Part shown: piece by piece, positions 16,394 to 24,343 of the stretch
Position numbering within the stretch: the stretch's first letter is position 1
How the letters are laid out: every line of letters begins with the position of its first letter
Source: ZC4RG30 sp035556135
GTDB taxonomy: Bacteria; Pseudomonadota; Gammaproteobacteria; Steroidobacterales; Steroidobacteraceae
DNA length: 64,000 nucleotides
Assembly (NCBI GenBank): GCA_035556135.1
Contig: DATMFO010000003.1
Span: forward strand, 744,001 to 808,000
Reading direction: 5' to 3'
The notes under the pieces: generated by a model
Databases searched by the model: none
What the model saw: only the letters and a program-made list of their open reading frames with translations
What the model was told of the DNA's origin: nothing
Program-made: the position numbers and the translations under genes

Positions 16394-19300
16394 TCAGAAC
16401 TTCATGCGCACGCCCATGCGATAGGCGCGGCCCATGGTGTCGTGGTACTGCGCGCTGGCGCCGGAAATTCCGCCACCGGTGAACGGCGGGCTCTTGTCGA
16501 ACAGGTTGTTGATGGAGCCGAAGACCTGGAACTGCTTCATGTTGCCCACGTCAAGGTTGTACGAGCCGTTGAGCGAGAAGTTCACGTAGGGCTCGACGCG
16601 GTTGTTGTCCACGCTGCCATTGAGCAGCTGCCCCAGGTCGTTGCGGTACAGCGGGCTGTCCGGATCGTCGCTCCAGTTCAGGTCCAGCACCGCACCACCG
16701 ATGTAGCGCGCAGACAGGCTCATGGTCAGGTCGTTCAGCATGTAGGTACTGGTCACATTGCCGGTCCACTTCGGCGAGGGCGAAACCCCGGGAATGAACA
16801 CGCTGTTGCGGATCTGGCCCACCAGGTTCACCGGGATGTAGCAGTTGAAGTCCTGGAAGCGGCCACCGCGCTGCTCGCAGTTGAACTGGCTGTTGGCCAG
16901 CGAGGAGTTCAGCTGCTGGCCGGAGGCCTCCAGCGCCCGCGTGCCACGCACCGACACCGACGCCGTGCCTGGCAGGGTCTCGAAGGCGCGGCTGAGCGGG
17001 AAGTTGTAGCTCAGCGTCACGTCGACACCGCGGCGCTTCACCGGCAGCGTGTTGGAGGGGCGCGATGAGTTGTAGGAGAGGATGTCTTCCAGGTTGCGCG
17101 AGCCATCCGGATTGGTGGCGAAGTTGATCTCCTGGCAGGCCTTCAGGTTCATGTCGATCAGGCCGTTTGTGCCCTGGCGATCCGGATCCGGTGATCCATC
17201 CTCGAAATAGCCCTGCGGCTCATTGCCGCTGCCTTCCCAGCAGGCCGTGATGGGGCGGGCACTGTTGAAGGGCACGGCTATGCCGTCGCGCACGTCGATA
17301 TCGAAGTAATCCACCGACATGCGCATGCCCTGTGCCCAGCCGCCCGGCGAGAGCACCATGCCCAGGGTGAGCGTGTCGCTCTTCTCCGGCCGCAGGTCCG
17401 CATTGCCCACGCGTACCTGGCCGAAGCGCTCGGTCTGGTTCTCGTCGCTGAAGGCACTGCGCTCGCGCCAGGGATTCGTGCCCGAGAACTGGTCCGGCAG
17501 GCCGGGCTGGTTCAGGAACAGGTCGCGATAGGTTGCAGCACGCAGGTCGCGGGAACGGGTGAGGCGCAGGCGCACGAAATCGAAGGGTTCGTAGACCAGC
17601 GAGGCCTTCCAGTTGAACACGTTCTGCGTGGCCGACTGGCCGGTGGTGCCGGCACCGCCCTTGTTGTAGTAGGAGGCGTAGCGGGCGCCAAGGTTCGCCG
17701 ACAGCATGTTCACGCCTTCCAGCGCGCTCACCAGCGGCATGTTGAATTCCATGAAGCCTTCCGTGACGCGCGTCTTGCCGCCGTAGGCGTCGGACCAGAC
17801 CCGGGCGAGGTCAGCGCGCTCGTAGAAGCTGGTGACGCCATTGGTGCCGGCGTTGTCCACGCGGTCCTCGCGCAGTTCCAGGCCGAATGCGCCGTTGAGT
17901 GGCCCGGCCCAGCCCTGCCACAGCGTGCCATTGGTGCTCAGCGACAGCACATGCAGGTTGGTGCGGCCCTGGGAAACCGTGTCGACGAAGGCATAGTCGA
18001 TGGCCTGCTGCTGGCGGGCCGCCGCATCGGCATCGGCATAGCTGTTGCCGAAGATGTTGATGGGTACGCAGCCTTCCGCCAGCGCCGCCAGTTCATCGGC
18101 ATTGCTGAGCGGCAGGCCCTCGTAGTCGAGCACCGGCGGGCCGTCGCGCGTGATGCGGCAGATGGCCTCGCCGAAGGTGGGCGAACCCACGCGATCATCG
18201 ATCACCGCATCCATGGCCATGTTGAGCCTGAGGCTGGTGGCCACATCCGACTGCTGCGACTTGCTGTCGGTCTGGCCGAACTGGTAGTAGCCCTCCCAGC
18301 GCCAGTCACCACCAAAGCGGCCCTTCACACCGGCCACCATGCGCATGGTTTCCGATTCGTTGGAGGTCCACTGCTGGACCTGCGGGTTCCACACCTTGCG
18401 CATGGCCGTGAAGCCATTGCAGGCATTGGGGCCATACAGCGCGTCGAGGCCCGTGGACGCGCCGCCGCTGGCGGTGATGGTGCCGCCGGTGAGCAGCGCG
18501 CCGCTGGCGCCGGGAATCGCGCCGTACACCGTGTTCGCACCCGATGGCACCGCGAAGGCGCGCTGTACCTGGTACAGCGCCTCCGGGCTGAGGTTCTGCA
18601 GGAAGGCGTAGGAGTTGCGACCCAGCTGCGGGAGTACCGCTGGCGAGCCCGGATCATCGAAGTCGCTGGTGATGGTCACGCCCATCAGGATCCAGTACTC
18701 GGTGCCGGTGGCCGGATTGTTGTTGCGCACATGGGCCCACACCGGCGTACCGTTCTCGAAGGAGATGGCGACCGGCGGCGAAGAGGCAGTGGCGCCAAAC
18801 TGGGCGAAATTGGCCGCGGACACCCAGTAGGGGCCTGCTGTGCTGGGCGCCGTCAGGGTGGCCGGCGTGCCATTGACGCGGTAACCGAGGAAGGCACGGA
18901 AGCTGGCCACGTTCCACAGCACATTGCGCGTGGGATGGACCACCGGCTGCCCGGTGTCGTAGTCGAAGGACACAGCCGAGCCACCGCCATAGCTCACCAG
19001 CTCCCCTGCCGCCGCCGCGCCGCCAATCACGGCCGCGCTGCCCGGATTGTTGAAGCGCACGCAGTAGGAGCCCTGCGTGTAGCCATTGCGGTTCAGGCCC
19101 TCGGTGTTGGCGTAGTTGGCCTGCAGGTAGGCAGTGGTCCGCTCCGTCAGGTTGTATTCGAAGTTGGTGAACAGCGTGCGCCGCTCGGAGCTGGGTCGCA
19201 GCGGCGTGTTGGTGGTGGTGAGCGGACCGTCGCCGTTCATCACGCTGGCGCCGCTGCCGCCGCGGAATCCATACGTGTATTCCTCCACGTCCGTGCCATC

Positions 19301-20284
19301 GGCATTGAAGCGGAAGCCGGAGGTGAACTCGGTGTTGCCGTGGTAGACCGTGCCGGTGGGCGCGAACTGGCTGTAGCGCACATTGGCCATCTCGAACCGC
19401 GCCGGGAAGCCTTCGAAGCCCGGCAGCGAGGCCAGCACGCCGCGCGGATCCTGCGTGGAGCCGGAACTGTTGACGAACATGGTGCGCGATTCGGCGCACC
19501 AGGCGCGGGCCGAGGCGCAGTCGCGGATGGCATTGGACTCCTGCCATTCGACGCCGAACAGTCCGTGGCCGCGGCCACCGAACAGCGAGGTGCCGCCGGA
19601 GATCGAGACGTGCGGGCTGCCGCCGTCACCGGCCTCGTTGACGCCGTAGTCCAGGTCGACGTTGACGCCGCTCATGCGGTTGTTGAGCACCAGGTTCACC
19701 ACGCCGGCCATGGCGCCGGAGCCATAGGTAGCCGATGCACCACCGGTGACCACGTCCATGCGCTGCAGCAGGTTGGACGGGATGATGTTCATGTCCACGA
19801 CGTCGGCCTGGTTGGAGGTGGATACCGACCGGCGTCCGTCGATCAAAGTCAGCGTGCGGGTGCCGAAAGTCGGGTCCATGCCGCGCAGGTTGGCAATGGT
19901 GTTGCCGATGAAGAACGAGCCGCGGTCCAGCGATTCCAGGCCGGCGCCACCGGAGCCGGCCTGGTTGTCGCCCACCATGGTGGGCATGTAGGTGGAGATG
20001 TTCTGCGGCACCAGCTGCGTGAGCGCATCGGCCACATTGACGAAGCCCAGCTGGCGGATCTCCTCGCCGGACAGCGAGGTGATGGGATTGGCCGAGGTAA
20101 CATTCGGCGACTGGATGCGCGTGCCGGTCACCTGCACTTCCTGTAGTTCCTCCAGCTCATCGTCGTCAGTCTCGGCCTCAGCCGCAACCGCCTGCGGCAA
20201 GCAGCCAATCGTCGAAGCGAAACCGAACGAAACAGCCACGAACGCGCGCAGGAACTGCGCGCTGGCAGTGGATCTGGACACCAT
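16394..20284 (-). CDS. Very large TonB-dependent outer-membrane receptor
   Basis: The 1296-residue precursor has a signal peptide ending near 'QAVAA' (about residue 35), an acidic stretch with a TonB-box-like 'LQEVQVTGTRI', a plug domain ('GEEIRQLGFVNVADALTQL', 'TLTLIDGRR', 'IERMDVVTGGASATYGSGAMAGVVNL'-type positions) and a long 22-strand barrel ending in the aromatic-final 'GVRMKF'. It is larger than siderophore receptors (650-800) and belongs to the big receptors often used for glycans, peptides or other bulky nutrients; no substrate is evident. The ATG at 20284 is used because GGGGGG lies just before it and the signal peptide begins there; an upstream in-frame ATG at 20422 would bury the signal. 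It pairs with the lipoprotein gene downstream and faces a divergent regulator. Confidence 0.93.
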   Translation of the reverse strand: MVSRSTASAQFLRAFVAVSFGFASTIGCLPQAVAAEAETDDDELEELQEVQVTGTRIQSPNVTSANPITSLSGEEIRQLGFVNVADALTQLVPQNISTYMPTMVGDNQAGSGGAGLESLDRGSFFIGNTIANLRGMDPTFGTRTLTLIDGRRSVSTSNQADVVDMNIIPSNLLQRMDVVTGGASATYGSGAMAGVVNLVLNNRMSGVNVDLDYGVNEAGDGGSPHVSISGGTSLFGGRGHGLFGVEWQESNAIRDCASARAWCAESRTMFVNSSGSTQDPRGVLASLPGFEGFPARFEMANVRYSQFAPTGTVYHGNTEFTSGFRFNADGTDVEEYTYGFRGGSGASVMNGDGPLTTTNTPLRPSSERRTLFTNFEYNLTERTTAYLQANYANTEGLNRNGYTQGSYCVRFNNPGSAAVIGGAAAAGELVSYGGGSAVSFDYDTGQPVVHPTRNVLWNVASFRAFLGYRVNGTPATLTAPSTAGPYWVSAANFAQFGATASSPPVAISFENGTPVWAHVRNNNPATGTEYWILMGVTITSDFDDPGSPAVLPQLGRNSYAFLQNLSPEALYQVQRAFAVPSGANTVYGAIPGASGALLTGGTITASGGASTGLDALYGPNACNGFTAMRKVWNPQVQQWTSNESETMRMVAGVKGRFGGDWRWEGYYQFGQTDSKSQQSDVATSLRLNMAMDAVIDDRVGSPTFGEAICRITRDGPPVLDYEGLPLSNADELAALAEGCVPINIFGNSYADADAAARQQQAIDYAFVDTVSQGRTNLHVLSLSTNGTLWQGWAGPLNGAFGLELREDRVDNAGTNGVTSFYERADLARVWSDAYGGKTRVTEGFMEFNMPLVSALEGVNMLSANLGARYASYYNKGGAGTTGQSATQNVFNWKASLVYEPFDFVRLRLTRSRDLRAATYRDLFLNQPGLPDQFSGTNPWRERSAFSDENQTERFGQVRVGNADLRPEKSDTLTLGMVLSPGGWAQGMRMSVDYFDIDVRDGIAVPFNSARPITACWEGSGNEPQGYFEDGSPDPDRQGTNGLIDMNLKACQEINFATNPDGSRNLEDILSYNSSRPSNTLPVKRRGVDVTLSYNFPLSRAFETLPGTASVSVRGTRALEASGQQLNSSLANSQFNCEQRGGRFQDFNCYIPVNLVGQIRNSVFIPGVSPSPKWTGNVTSTYMLNDLTMSLSARYIGGAVLDLNWSDDPDSPLYRNDLGQLLNGSVDNNRVEPYVNFSLNGSYNLDVGNMKQFQVFGSINNLFDKSPPFTGGGISGASAQYHDTMGRAYRMGVRMKF

Positions 20285-20510
20285 GTACCCCCCGATGCTC
20301 GAACTTTCCGTCCGCGCCACGCGCCCTTCCTGTATGCGAAGGGCGCAGGCGTATGCGGACAACTGTTGCCGCTCGAGTATTCGTGGGGCCGTCGGGACGG
20401 AACAAGTCACTGTGAGTAACAATTACGCTGACGCCCCGTGCATCCCTTCCGGGTGCTGCGTCACTTCCCCACTTGGCGTTCCGCGACAAGCCATGTACAA
20501 GCGAGGCCCG

Positions 20511-21452
20511 ATGTCCCCACCCCTCCGGAACATGCAACCGGTGATCGCGCCGCCTGCAGCGGCGGCCAGATCCACTCCTGCGCGCAGCACCGCGCCCAGG
20601 CCGCGCTCGCGCCTCCGGACTCCCATTGACCTGCAGCGCTCGGAATTCCTGCGCGCCTGTCGTGCGCGGGTGAGTCCCGAACAGGTCGGCCTGCCGGTCA
20701 CCAGGCGCGCCCGCTCCGGCGGCCTGCGCAGGGAAGACGTGGCCGCACTGGCAGGCGTCAGCACCTCCTGGTACACCTGGCTCGAGCAGGGCCGCGACAT
20801 CCGCGTCTCGGATGAGGTGCTGGAGCAGATCAGCCTTGCGTTGCGCCTGTCGGAGGATGAGCGCACCTATCTCTTCGCACTTGTGCAACGCCGGCTGCCG
20901 CGCCTTGTACAGCAAATGCCGGAAGTGGCACCGCCTGAAGTGCAGCGGCTCGTGGACACCATGCCCATTCCGGCGGTGGCGCTGAACCTGCGCTGCGACG
21001 TGCTGGCATGGAACGCAATCAACAGCGTGCTCTACCGCGACTACGGCATCTACGAACCCGGCGAGCGCAACCTGCTGGAGATCCTGATGCTGCGCCAGCC
21101 CACGCCCGGCGCCGCACCACGCCGCCTGGAAGAGACCTTGTCGCGGTTGATGTGCGGCCTGCGCTTCGACTACAGCAAGTGTGCCGGTGATGCCAGGTTC
21201 GACTCGCTGATCCGCCGCCTGCTCACGCACTCACCCCTGTTCAGGCAGCTGTGGCGCACGCCGGACTTCCTCATCAAGTCCTATGGCCAGCACCAGTTCG
21301 ATCATCCGCGCTTCGGCACGCTGACCTTCGAGCACACCTCCTTCGTGCCCGACGGCCACCCCTACATCCGCCTCGTGCTGTGCAGCCCGGAGGACGCCGC
21401 TGCGCGCCGCGCCGTTGCCACGGTGAACGCGGAGCTGGAAGCAGCCAGGTAA
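20511..21452 (+). CDS. XRE-family regulator with MmyB-like ligand-binding domain
   Basis: About 313 residues. A helix-turn-helix domain ('GLRREDVAALAGVSTSWYTWLEQGRDIRVSDEVLEQI') lies at about 60-115. A MmyB-like sensor domain with the 'VLAWNAINSVLYRDY' core and 'HPRFGTLTFEHTSF' near the end fills the rest. Proteins of this class are mostly repressors or activators of the neighbouring gene, and some bind fatty acids. It is divergent from the TonB receptor and probably controls it through the 226-base gap. ATG 20511 (GAGG at 20503) is chosen; 20493 is also possible. Either start leaves a basic Ala/Pro-rich extension of about 40 residues not usual in the family. Confidence 0.85.
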   Translation: MSPPLRNMQPVIAPPAAAARSTPARSTAPRPRSRLRTPIDLQRSEFLRACRARVSPEQVGLPVTRRARSGGLRREDVAALAGVSTSWYTWLEQGRDIRVSDEVLEQISLALRLSEDERTYLFALVQRRLPRLVQQMPEVAPPEVQRLVDTMPIPAVALNLRCDVLAWNAINSVLYRDYGIYEPGERNLLEILMLRQPTPGAAPRRLEETLSRLMCGLRFDYSKCAGDARFDSLIRRLLTHSPLFRQLWRTPDFLIKSYGQHQFDHPRFGTLTFEHTSFVPDGHPYIRLVLCSPEDAAARRAVATVNAELEAAR

Positions 21453-21495
21453 GCCCGCGGGCCAGCCCGGCTGGCGGCTTCAGGATGTCGGCAGG

Positions 21496-22359
21496 TCAAC
21501 GATCCGCGGCAACGCGGATCAGTCCTTCCTGCGCCGTGCTCGCCACCAGCAGGCCCTGCTGCGTGAAGATGCTGCCGCGGGCGAAGCCCCGCGCGCCAGC
21601 CGCCGCAGGACTTTCGATGGAGTACAGCAGCCACTCGTCCACGCGCACGGGACGATGGAACCACATGGCGTGGTCGATGCTGGCCACGATGACCCCGCGG
21701 CTGCCCAGCGAATAGCCATGCGGCAGCATCGAGGTGGCCACCAGGTGGTAGTCGGACACATAGGCCAGCAATTCGGCGTGGCGACGCGCATCCCCGCCCA
21801 CCGTGTCCACTGCGCGGAACCAGACGTCCAGTCGCGGCGGGCCGGGCTCCGGATCCGGATACTCCAGCTGCTGCACGGCGCGGAACTCGAAGGGCGCGTT
21901 GCGGCCGGCGAAGCGCTGCAAGGCCGGAGGCAGCGCGGCGGCCTCGTTGTCGAGCACATCGCGCAGGTCCGGCAGCGAATCCGGCGCTGGCACGGCGGGC
22001 ATCGGCACCTGGTGCTCAAGTCCCGGCTCGTCCTCATGGAACGAGGCGGCCATGTGGAAGATCTGCTGGCCATGCTGGATGGCCACCACCCGGCGGCTGG
22101 AGAAGCTGCCGCCATCGCGGCTGCGATCCACCTGGTACACGATGGGGGCGTTGAAATCCCCACGTCGCAGGAAGTACGCATGCAGCGAGTGCACGTGCCG
22201 CTGCGGCACGGTGGCATAGGCGGCACCCAGCGCCTGTCCCAGCACCTGGCCGCCGAACACCTGCGGCGAGCCGATGTCGCGGCTGGCGCCGCGGAACAGG
22301 TCCACCTCCAGCGGCTCCAGCTCCAGCAGCTGCAGCAGCTCGGCCAGTGGCGCCAGCAT
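21496..22359 (-). CDS. tesB: Acyl-CoA thioesterase II TesB
   Basis: TesB hydrolyses acyl-CoA to free acid and CoA with broad chain-length range. The 287 residues show the double hot-dog layout: 'FGGQVLGQALGAA' near residue 35, 'LHAYFLRRGD', then in the second half 'YVSDYHLVATSMLPHG' and 'ASIDHAMWFHRPVRVDEWLLY' positions with the catalytic Asp of 'SIDHAMWFH'. It is cytosolic. The gene starts 11 bases after the ferredoxin-NADP reductase gene and is likely co-transcribed with it. Confidence 0.95.
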   Translation of the reverse strand: MLAPLAELLQLLELEPLEVDLFRGASRDIGSPQVFGGQVLGQALGAAYATVPQRHVHSLHAYFLRRGDFNAPIVYQVDRSRDGGSFSSRRVVAIQHGQQIFHMAASFHEDEPGLEHQVPMPAVPAPDSLPDLRDVLDNEAAALPPALQRFAGRNAPFEFRAVQQLEYPDPEPGPPRLDVWFRAVDTVGGDARRHAELLAYVSDYHLVATSMLPHGYSLGSRGVIVASIDHAMWFHRPVRVDEWLLYSIESPAAAGARGFARGSIFTQQGLLVASTAQEGLIRVAADR

Positions 22360-22370
22360 GCCGGTGGCGC

Positions 22371-23414
22371 CTACCCCGCGTCCGCGGGCGAGTCGGTGAC
22401 GCCCAGGCGCTGGTGCATCACCGGGCTGGTGGTGGTGTATTGCAGGAACTGGCGCTTCTGCGGGTAGAGGTAGTGCTGGATGGCAAACGCGGCCAGCGCA
22501 GCCTCGTGGAAGCCGGACAGGATCAGTTTCTTCTTGCCCGGGTAGGTGTTGATGTCACCCACCGCGTAGATGCCAGGCACGCTGGTCTGGAATTTCTCGG
22601 TGTCGACCTTCAGCGCCTTCTTCTCCAGCTCCAGTCCCCACTCGGCGATGGGACCGAGCTTGGGCGCCAGCCCGAAGAAGGCCAGCAGCGCATCGGCCTG
22701 CACGGCGTGCAGAGCACCGCTGGCATCCTTCACGTTCACGCCGGTGAGGCGATCACCGGTGGCGATGAGCGAGGCTGCGGTGCCCTCGATGAAACGCATC
22801 TTTCCGGCTGCCACCAGCGCCTGCATCTTGTGCACCGAGGCCGGCGCCGCGCGGAATTCGGGGCGGCGGTGCACCAGCGTGAGTTCGGCAACCTTGTCGA
22901 CGAGATCAAGTGCCCAGTCCAGCGCCGAATCACCGCCGCCGAAGATCACCAGCTTGCTGCCATGGAATTGCGCCGCGGAAGTGACGCGGTAGAAGATCTG
23001 GCTGCCCTCGAACACATCGGCGCTTTCCACGCTGAGCCGGCGCGGCTGGAAGGATCCGACGCCGCCGGCGATCACGATGGCGCCGGCATCGAACTTCAGG
23101 CCGCCGGCCGTCTCGACGTCGAAGCGGCCATCCTCGCGCTTGTTCACCAAGGTCACTTCGTGGCCGAAGTGCATCTCGGCGCCGAAGGGCTTGATCTGCT
23201 CCAGCAGCCGGTCGATCAGCTCCTGCGCACCGCACACTGGCAGCGCGGGGATGTCATAGATGGGCTTCTCCGGATACAGCTCCGCGCACTGCCCACCGGG
23301 CTTCGCGAGTGAATCAAGAAGATGGGCCTTGATGCCCAGCAGGCCCAGTTCGAAAACCTGGAACAGCCCGCAGGGGCCGGCGCCAACGATGACGACTTCC
23401 GTCTGGATGGTCAT
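22371..23414 (-). CDS. Ferredoxin--NADP reductase, thioredoxin-reductase-like type
   Basis: The 347-residue flavoprotein has FAD- and NADPH-binding Rossmann motifs ('VIVGAGPCGL' at about 8-17, 'LVIFGGGDSALDWA' near 160) and the C-terminal 'YAVGDINTYPGKKKL' typical of thioredoxin-reductase-like ferredoxin-NADP reductases (YumC type). The redox CxxC of true thioredoxin reductases is absent, supporting this call. It passes electrons between NADPH and ferredoxin or flavodoxin. It is located between a small unknown gene (43 bases upstream) and tesB. Confidence 0.93.
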   Translation of the reverse strand: MTIQTEVVIVGAGPCGLFQVFELGLLGIKAHLLDSLAKPGGQCAELYPEKPIYDIPALPVCGAQELIDRLLEQIKPFGAEMHFGHEVTLVNKREDGRFDVETAGGLKFDAGAIVIAGGVGSFQPRRLSVESADVFEGSQIFYRVTSAAQFHGSKLVIFGGGDSALDWALDLVDKVAELTLVHRRPEFRAAPASVHKMQALVAAGKMRFIEGTAASLIATGDRLTGVNVKDASGALHAVQADALLAFFGLAPKLGPIAEWGLELEKKALKVDTEKFQTSVPGIYAVGDINTYPGKKKLILSGFHEAALAAFAIQHYLYPQKRQFLQYTTTSPVMHQRLGVTDSPADAG

Positions 23415-23456
23415 GAGCTTGATCGGAGGAAAAAGTCAGGAAAGGTCGGCGCGCAT

Positions 23457-23756
23457 TCAGGCGCGGCCGGCGTTGGAATCGGTGGGCGTGTGGTAATACT
23501 CGCTGTCAGCCGCCAGCTCGCGCACCAGGCGCCGCAGCTCCTCGACACGCGCCTCGGCGGTGCTGATCGGCAGGCAGTCCTGGCAGCGCGCATCCCCGCA
23601 GGGCTGGCGGGAATAAAGCCAGTACTGCACCGCGCCGGCCAGCAGGCCATCGGCGATGTCCCAGAGATCGGCGTCCTTGTCCTTGTCGGCGAGCTTGTTG
23701 CCAAGATCCACTGCCTTGGCAAAGGCTGATTCGAAGCTTTCTGGGGTTGCACTCAT
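23457..23756 (-). CDS. Small cytosolic protein of unknown function
   Basis: A 99-residue, acidic, helical-looking protein that I do not recognise. It has three cysteines in a 'CGDARCQDC' cluster that could bind a metal or Fe-S cluster, and a C-terminal part rich in Glu and Arg ('EARVEELRRLVRELA'). No signal peptide or membrane segment. A perfect TATAAT lies 11 bases before its ATG, so its message may have only a 4-5 base leader and no ribosome site. It precedes the ferredoxin-NADP reductase gene on the same strand, which hints at a redox-related role but proves nothing. Confidence 0.7.
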   Translation of the reverse strand: MSATPESFESAFAKAVDLGNKLADKDKDADLWDIADGLLAGAVQYWLYSRQPCGDARCQDCLPISTAEARVEELRRLVRELAADSEYYHTPTDSNAGRA

Positions 23757-23766
23757 AGGAAGGCCA

Positions 23767-23772
23767 ATTATA
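23767..23772 (-). promoter_or_regulatory. Consensus -10 box of the small unknown gene
   Basis: TATAAT on the minus strand is a perfect -10 box, 10-16 bases ahead of the ATG at 23756. A start point about 7 bases on would be at 23760, leaving a leader of 4-5 bases. The -35 region is weak. Confidence 0.48.
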
Positions 23773-23795
23773 CCGGAACCCTGCTATTTTGGGGG

Positions 23796-23824
23796 TTGAC
23801 CGTAACTGCCTGTGCAGATACTGT
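23796..23824 (+). promoter_or_regulatory. Candidate sigma70 promoter of the marR gene
   Basis: TTGACC (23796-23801) and TACTGT (23819-23824) are 17 bases apart. The expected start point, 7 bases further on, falls at the A of the ATG at 23832, implying a leaderless message. The promoter also faces the TATAAT of the divergent gene, so a MarR-type protein bound here could repress both. Confidence 0.45.
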
Positions 23825-23831
23825 GGAACTT

Positions 23832-24308
23832 ATGAGCACCGAAAAACACACCATCCCGGACTTCTACCACGGTGACAACTGGTCGGCCGAAGAATCCATC
23901 GGCTACCTGTTGCGCACCACGGTCTCAACACTGATGCGGGCCGCGGAAGCAGCGATGCGACCTTATGGCCTCACCTCCGTGCAATGGGCGCCGCTGATGA
24001 TCATCTCGCGCGGCGGCAATCCCACCGCGGCAAGCCTGGCGCGTGACCTGAACACCGACACCGGTGCGATGACGCGCATGCTCGACCGCCTGGAGGCCAA
24101 GGGGCTGCTGACGCGCACGCGCAGCGCCACCGACCGACGCGTGGTGGAGCTCACCCTCACCGAACAGGGTCGTGAACTCACCACGAAGATCCCCCACCAC
24201 CTGGCATCCGTGTACAACAACCACCTCGCGGGCTTTTCCGTCGAGGAGTTCAGCCTGCTGAAGCAGATGCTGCGGCGGATCATCTCCAACCGCGACCACA
24301 GCGTGTGA
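23832..24308 (+). CDS. MarR-family transcriptional regulator
   Basis: A 158-residue winged-helix regulator: 'YGLTSVQWAPLMIIS' leads into the recognition region 'TAASLARDLNTDTGAMTRMLDRLEAKGLLTRTR', and the wing 'SATDRRVVELTLTEQGREL' is clear. MarR proteins are homodimers that usually repress a neighbouring operon and are released by small aromatic or lipophilic ligands. The ATG at 23832 gives the normal family start; the TTG at 23796 is part of the promoter. The likely target is the divergent small-unknown/reductase/tesB unit, or itself. It converges on the ABC exporter gene. Confidence 0.92.
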   Translation: MSTEKHTIPDFYHGDNWSAEESIGYLLRTTVSTLMRAAEAAMRPYGLTSVQWAPLMIISRGGNPTAASLARDLNTDTGAMTRMLDRLEAKGLLTRTRSATDRRVVELTLTEQGRELTTKIPHHLASVYNNHLAGFSVEEFSLLKQMLRRIISNRDHSV

Positions 24309-24315
24309 AGACCCG

Positions 24316-24338
24316 GGCGGCCGGCCCTGCCGGCCGCC
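24316..24338. terminator. GC-rich hairpin between convergent genes
   Basis: GGCGGCCGG (24316-24324) and CCGGCCGCC (24330-24338) form a perfect 9-bp stem with a 5-base loop, between the ends of marR and the ABC exporter gene. There is no T-run on either side, so it may be a pause or RNA-protecting stem rather than a classic terminator. Confidence 0.45.
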
Positions 24339-24343
24339 ACCTC

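Noticed and set aside
17951..20146. Open frame of 731 codons on the plus strand inside the TonB receptor gene
   Set aside because: Antisense to a well-supported receptor; His/Arg/Gly-rich composition without recognisable motifs.
20285..20422. Upstream extension of the TonB receptor to an ATG at 20422
   Set aside because: It would put 46 extra residues before the signal peptide; the ATG at 20284 has a ribosome site and a proper export signal.
20416..20426. Small inverted repeat GTAA-CAA-TTAC as operator of the MmyB-type regulator
   Set aside because: Four-base arms occur often by chance and no second copy was seen; too weak to call.
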